NCBI RefSeq assembly: GCF_007004095.1
Contig: NZ_VHJK01000001.1
Coordinates: forward strand, 1,616,501-1,680,500
Length of the DNA: 64,000 nucleotides
Reading direction: 5' to 3'
Origin: Erythrobacter insulae
GTDB lineage: Bacteria; Pseudomonadota; Alphaproteobacteria; Sphingomonadales; Sphingomonadaceae
A program made the position numbers and the translations under genes. This document shows, piece after piece, positions 60,907-64,000 of this stretch. The stretch's first letter is position 1; the number at the start of each line of letters is the position of its first letter. The notes below the pieces were generated by a model that worked only from the letters and a program-made list of their open reading frames with translations, had not been told where the DNA came from and searched no databases.

Positions 60907-63900
60907 ATGAAGACGGCTCGTATTGCGCCTTCACGGCGCTTCTTTGCATTGAGCACTGCGTCCGGTTTGGCGATGTCCGCCATGATCGCGACTCCGGCTC
61001 TTGCGCAGGATGCAGATCAGGATGGGGAAACCGAAGAGGTTGCTCCGGCTGGCGAAGGTAACGCCATTATCGTTGAGGGTTTCCGCGCTTCGCTTAAGAA
61101 CGCGCAGAACATCAAACGTAATGCTGACACCTTTGTTGATGCAATCACCGCAGAAGATATCGGCGCGCTGCCTGACCGTTCGGTCGCAGAGGCGCTGCAA
61201 CGTATTCCGGGTGTCAACATTGGCCGGTTTGAAAATCCGAGCGATCCGGACCGTTTCTCGGTCGAGGGCACCGGGGTTATCATTCGCGGTCTGCCATTCG
61301 TTCGTTCAGAGCTGAATGGCCGCGATATTTTCTCCGCCACTGGCGGGCGCGTGCTCAGCTTTAACGATGTTTCGCCAGAGCTTCTGGGCCGCGTCGAGGT
61401 CTTCAAAAACGTAACAGCCGATATGGTTGATGGCGGTATCGCCGGTACCGTGAACCTGGTTACGCGTAAGCCGCTGGATAATCTCGGCACTCGCCTGTCC
61501 GGTACTATCGAAGGCAATGTCGGTGATCTGGCTCAAGAATGGTCGCCAGGTTTCTCGCTGCTCGGTTCGACAACATTTGAAGCTGGCGATGGTCACACCA
61601 TTGGCGTTCAGTTCGGCTATGCCAACTCGGAACTCGTAAGCCGTACTGATGCGACGCAGCTGACCGACCCTTGCTATCGCGCGGACACGCTTGACGGCCC
61701 ATGTTTCCGTACTCGTGCGGTGGGATCGGGCGGTTTCGGTGATCCGACCGGTTTTGATTCGTCGAATTTCCCGCCTGCCGGGACTGTTCTGTCGCCCAAA
61801 GGCGCGGGTGTTCGCTCCACTGAGTTAACGCGTAATCGTGAGGCGTGGTCGTCTGTTCTTCAGTACGAGAGCCCTGACCGCAATTTCGCCGTTACATTCG
61901 AGTGGCTGCGTTCCGATACTTCGTTCCGCACCGAGGAATTCGCTGCTCTCGCGCTTGTCAACAATGACGCGTGGTTCGCCGTTCCTGCCGCTGGAAGTAC
62001 CTGGGCATTTGACCAGAATGGTGTGTTCCAATCCGGAACGCTGACCCAAACGCTCGGCGATTCCGGTTTCTCACCTTGGTTTGGTTTGAACACCGAATTG
62101 CTCCGCTTTGAACGTCTAACCGATTCGAAGACCGAAGATCTGTCGTTCGACATCGATTGGAACATCACGGATCGTTTGCGCGTAAACTTTGAAGCGCAAA
62201 GAATCTCTTCGGACCTGCGTCAGGATAGTGCGATCGGTACGATGGCCACTTTCTCGGACGTGCGCATCGATGCGACCGGAAAAACACCGCAGGTTGAATT
62301 CATCAGCCCTCAAGGTGCTCCGAGCGATCTCTTCAGCAATCCAGATTATACGTATTTCTGGTTCCTGCTGGACAGCCGCGCACGCAACGAAGGCGATCTG
62401 GACAGTCTGCGTGCTGATTTCGAATATGACATCAGCGACGAAGGTTTCCTGAAAAGCGCTCGCTTTGGTGCACGCTGGTCTGATCGCAACCGGATTACCC
62501 GTGATACGAACTTCACCAACTGGGGTTCGCTTGGTGCACCATGGACCGGTCGTAATGGCCAGTGGGGCGCTACTGGTGGGTTCTTTGGTCCGGGCGGCGG
62601 CGCTTATCCGGCAGATTTCCCGGCGGCTGCGGGTTACCGCACGCCTTTCGCGGATAACTTCCAGCGCGGCAACGCTCCTGTTCCGCTCGAAGCCGGTGGC
62701 GGCTTCTTCTTCGGCGGTGACGATCTGATCGGCGAATATCTTGCAGGGACTACATCTCAGCAAGGTCAGGACATCGCAGCGTTCAGTTTCCCGAACTTCC
62801 TGCCCGGCCAAACTTGGTCGCCTTTGGCTGATGGTTTCACCGATGGTCAGATTTCGGATGTGGCTGAAGAAACACAAGCCGCATATGCCCGTTTCGATTA
62901 CGGAATGGACTTTGATAACGGTTGGGTTCTCGAAGGTAACTTCGGCGTCCGTTATGTCGACACGACTGTGAGAAGCAACGGCGACATCTCGTTCCCGTCT
63001 CCGGTCAACTTCTTCGACGGAGTCGTCCCGGGTCAGGCAGCGGATGGTATTGTCCAGGTCAACGAACTTCAGTTCTCTTGCGACAACAATCCTAATCCGA
63101 ATTCAACCATTGCCTATTGTGGTTTGTCCGACGCCAGAAAGGCTGAATTCGTCTCTGCGATCACCGGAGCGCGGATCATCGATGATCGCGACATCACATT
63201 CGATCATTGGCTGCCAAGCTTCAACGCGAAGCTGGATATCGGTAACGGCCTGTTGTTCCGTGCAGCGGTTTCAAAAGGAATCTCGCGACCGGACCTCGCG
63301 TTGTTCCGCGCTGGCGGGCAGATTGTTGACAACACCGGTAACTTGCTGGCCGAAGGCACGCTCGACACCGGTCCGTTGTTCCAGATCGGTACGGGTAACC
63401 GCAACGTTCAGGCGACCGAATCGTGGAATTACGATCTCTCGGTCGAATGGTACTTTGATGATGTCGGCTCGCTGACGCTCTCTGGTTTCGTCAAGGATCT
63501 GACAGGTATTGTCAGCAACGGGGTCGATTTGGTCGATTATCCGAGCGGCAATGGCGATGTTCCGATCCGGGTCGATGGACCAACGAACGTGCTTGGCGGA
63601 ACTCTGAAAGGTGTCGAGGTTGCGTATCAGCAGACTTATGACTTCCTGCCGGGACCGCTCGATGGATTGGGTGCGCAGCTGACATACACCTATGTCGATG
63701 CGGGTGACTTCACCAACTCAGACCTCGATAACAACCGAGGTACGTTTGCATCGCTCCAGCCGCTCGAAGGTGTGTCCAAGCACACAGTCAACGCGACCTT
63801 GTTCTATGAAAAAGGTCCGCTGTCTGCACGTACAGCCTATAACTGGCGTTCGGAATTCCTGATCACACCGCGTGACAGCATCTTCCCGTTCTCGCCAATC

Positions 63901-64000
63901 TGGCAGGAATCCACGGGTCAGCTTGACGCGTCGATCTTCTATGCGGTGACCGACTTCCTCAAGCTCGGTGTGCAGGGTGTGAACTTGCTGGATGAAGTGA
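60907..64000 (+). CDS. TonB-dependent receptor (TonB-Xanth-Caul type), truncated by window edge
   Basis: At least 1031 residues are encoded and the frame is open to the right edge. A signal peptide ends in MIATPALAQD. The TonB-box-like part is NAIIVEGFRASLKNAQNIKR, followed by the plug: ADTFVDAITAEDIGALPDRS, VAEALQRIPGVNI, VIIRGLPFVRSELNGRD and NVTADMVDGGIAGTVNLVTR. This is the TIGR01782-type receptor of Xanthomonas and Caulobacter relatives, mostly used for carbohydrates. The end of the window falls within the last barrel strands (QGVNLLDEV), so only a short piece is missing. It is divergent from the halogenase and has a LacI-type operator upstream. Confidence 0.93.
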   Translation, partial: MKTARIAPSRRFFALSTASGLAMSAMIATPALAQDADQDGETEEVAPAGEGNAIIVEGFRASLKNAQNIKRNADTFVDAITAEDIGALPDRSVAEALQRIPGVNIGRFENPSDPDRFSVEGTGVIIRGLPFVRSELNGRDIFSATGGRVLSFNDVSPELLGRVEVFKNVTADMVDGGIAGTVNLVTRKPLDNLGTRLSGTIEGNVGDLAQEWSPGFSLLGSTTFEAGDGHTIGVQFGYANSELVSRTDATQLTDPCYRADTLDGPCFRTRAVGSGGFGDPTGFDSSNFPPAGTVLSPKGAGVRSTELTRNREAWSSVLQYESPDRNFAVTFEWLRSDTSFRTEEFAALALVNNDAWFAVPAAGSTWAFDQNGVFQSGTLTQTLGDSGFSPWFGLNTELLRFERLTDSKTEDLSFDIDWNITDRLRVNFEAQRISSDLRQDSAIGTMATFSDVRIDATGKTPQVEFISPQGAPSDLFSNPDYTYFWFLLDSRARNEGDLDSLRADFEYDISDEGFLKSARFGARWSDRNRITRDTNFTNWGSLGAPWTGRNGQWGATGGFFGPGGGAYPADFPAAAGYRTPFADNFQRGNAPVPLEAGGGFFFGGDDLIGEYLAGTTSQQGQDIAAFSFPNFLPGQTWSPLADGFTDGQISDVAEETQAAYARFDYGMDFDNGWVLEGNFGVRYVDTTVRSNGDISFPSPVNFFDGVVPGQAADGIVQVNELQFSCDNNPNPNSTIAYCGLSDARKAEFVSAITGARIIDDRDITFDHWLPSFNAKLDIGNGLLFRAAVSKGISRPDLALFRAGGQIVDNTGNLLAEGTLDTGPLFQIGTGNRNVQATESWNYDLSVEWYFDDVGSLTLSGFVKDLTGIVSNGVDLVDYPSGNGDVPIRVDGPTNVLGGTLKGVEVAYQQTYDFLPGPLDGLGAQLTYTYVDAGDFTNSDLDNNRGTFASLQPLEGVSKHTVNATLFYEKGPLSARTAYNWRSEFLITPRDSIFPFSPIWQESTGQLDASIFYAVTDFLKLGVQGVNLLDEV

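Overview
The window reads as one continuous piece of a moderately GC-rich alphaproteobacterial chromosome. It most resembles the order Sphingomonadales, probably an Erythrobacter/Altererythrobacter-like marine or freshwater lineage. The signs are a PhyR-NepR-EcfG general stress locus with GGAAC-N16-CGTT promoters, a class I PHA synthase with a phasin, TonB-dependent receptors beside a tryptophan-halogenase-like flavoprotein, a 'cistern' type PEP-CTERM protein, and the DUF1272/thiD/glmM and lptFG arrangements. There is no phage, plasmid, transposase or CRISPR array. This placement comes from gene content alone.

Layout. 1-8 kb: the end of an isoaspartyl peptidase, then a leftward operon (DUF4129, DUF4350, MoxR ATPase, DUF58, SpoIIM-like, RDD, a collapsed GNAT acetyltransferase, class A beta-lactamase) joined almost throughout by 4-base ATGA overlaps. 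8-15.4 kb: housekeeping genes (pheA, a membrane cytochrome c, rlmE, ppx, tRNA-Gln, a LOG-family protein, thiD, DUF1272, glmM) and a small desaturase gene remnant. 15.5-20.6 kb: a dicarboxylate symporter and the general stress response locus (ecfG, nepR, a CHASE-HisKA_2 kinase, phyR) with a strong candidate small RNA beside phyR. 20.6-27 kb: a GNAT-like protein, a fatty acid desaturase, a GNAT, lptG-lptF, DUF427 and clpS; clpS has its own perfect EcfG-type promoter.

27-36 kb: phasin and PHA synthase with a TGC/GCA operator pair around the phasin promoter; an aminotransferase; an uncharacterised five-gene cassette (membrane-tethered HTH protein, small helical protein, polytopic membrane protein, RadC/JAB protein, lone winged helix); an enoyl-CoA hydratase, a thioesterase, and tRNA-Cys and tRNA-Thr. 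36-41.7 kb: a complete tripartite RND efflux operon. 41.8-47.1 kb: a sulfide oxidation operon (persulfide dioxygenase-like MBL, PmpA/PmpB YeeE-type transporters, a TIGR01244-type sulfurtransferase, sulfide:quinone oxidoreductase, SulP). 47-52.8 kb: a secreted alpha/beta hydrolase, a 7TM-LytTR regulator, a PEP-CTERM protein and a TPR lipoprotein. 52.9-64 kb: two TonB-dependent receptors, an amidohydrolase, a secreted protein with two similar beta-rich halves and a tryptophan-halogenase-like enzyme, with LacI-family operator sequences at two of the control regions; the last receptor runs off the window.

The most interesting signals are not ordinary open reading frames: the phyR-adjacent small RNA with a C-rich, anti-Shine-Dalgarno-like loop; the set of EcfG promoters linking this RNA and clpS to the stress response; the HTH-TM/JAB/winged-helix cassette; and two decayed genes (a GNAT with its middle missing and a desaturase tail).
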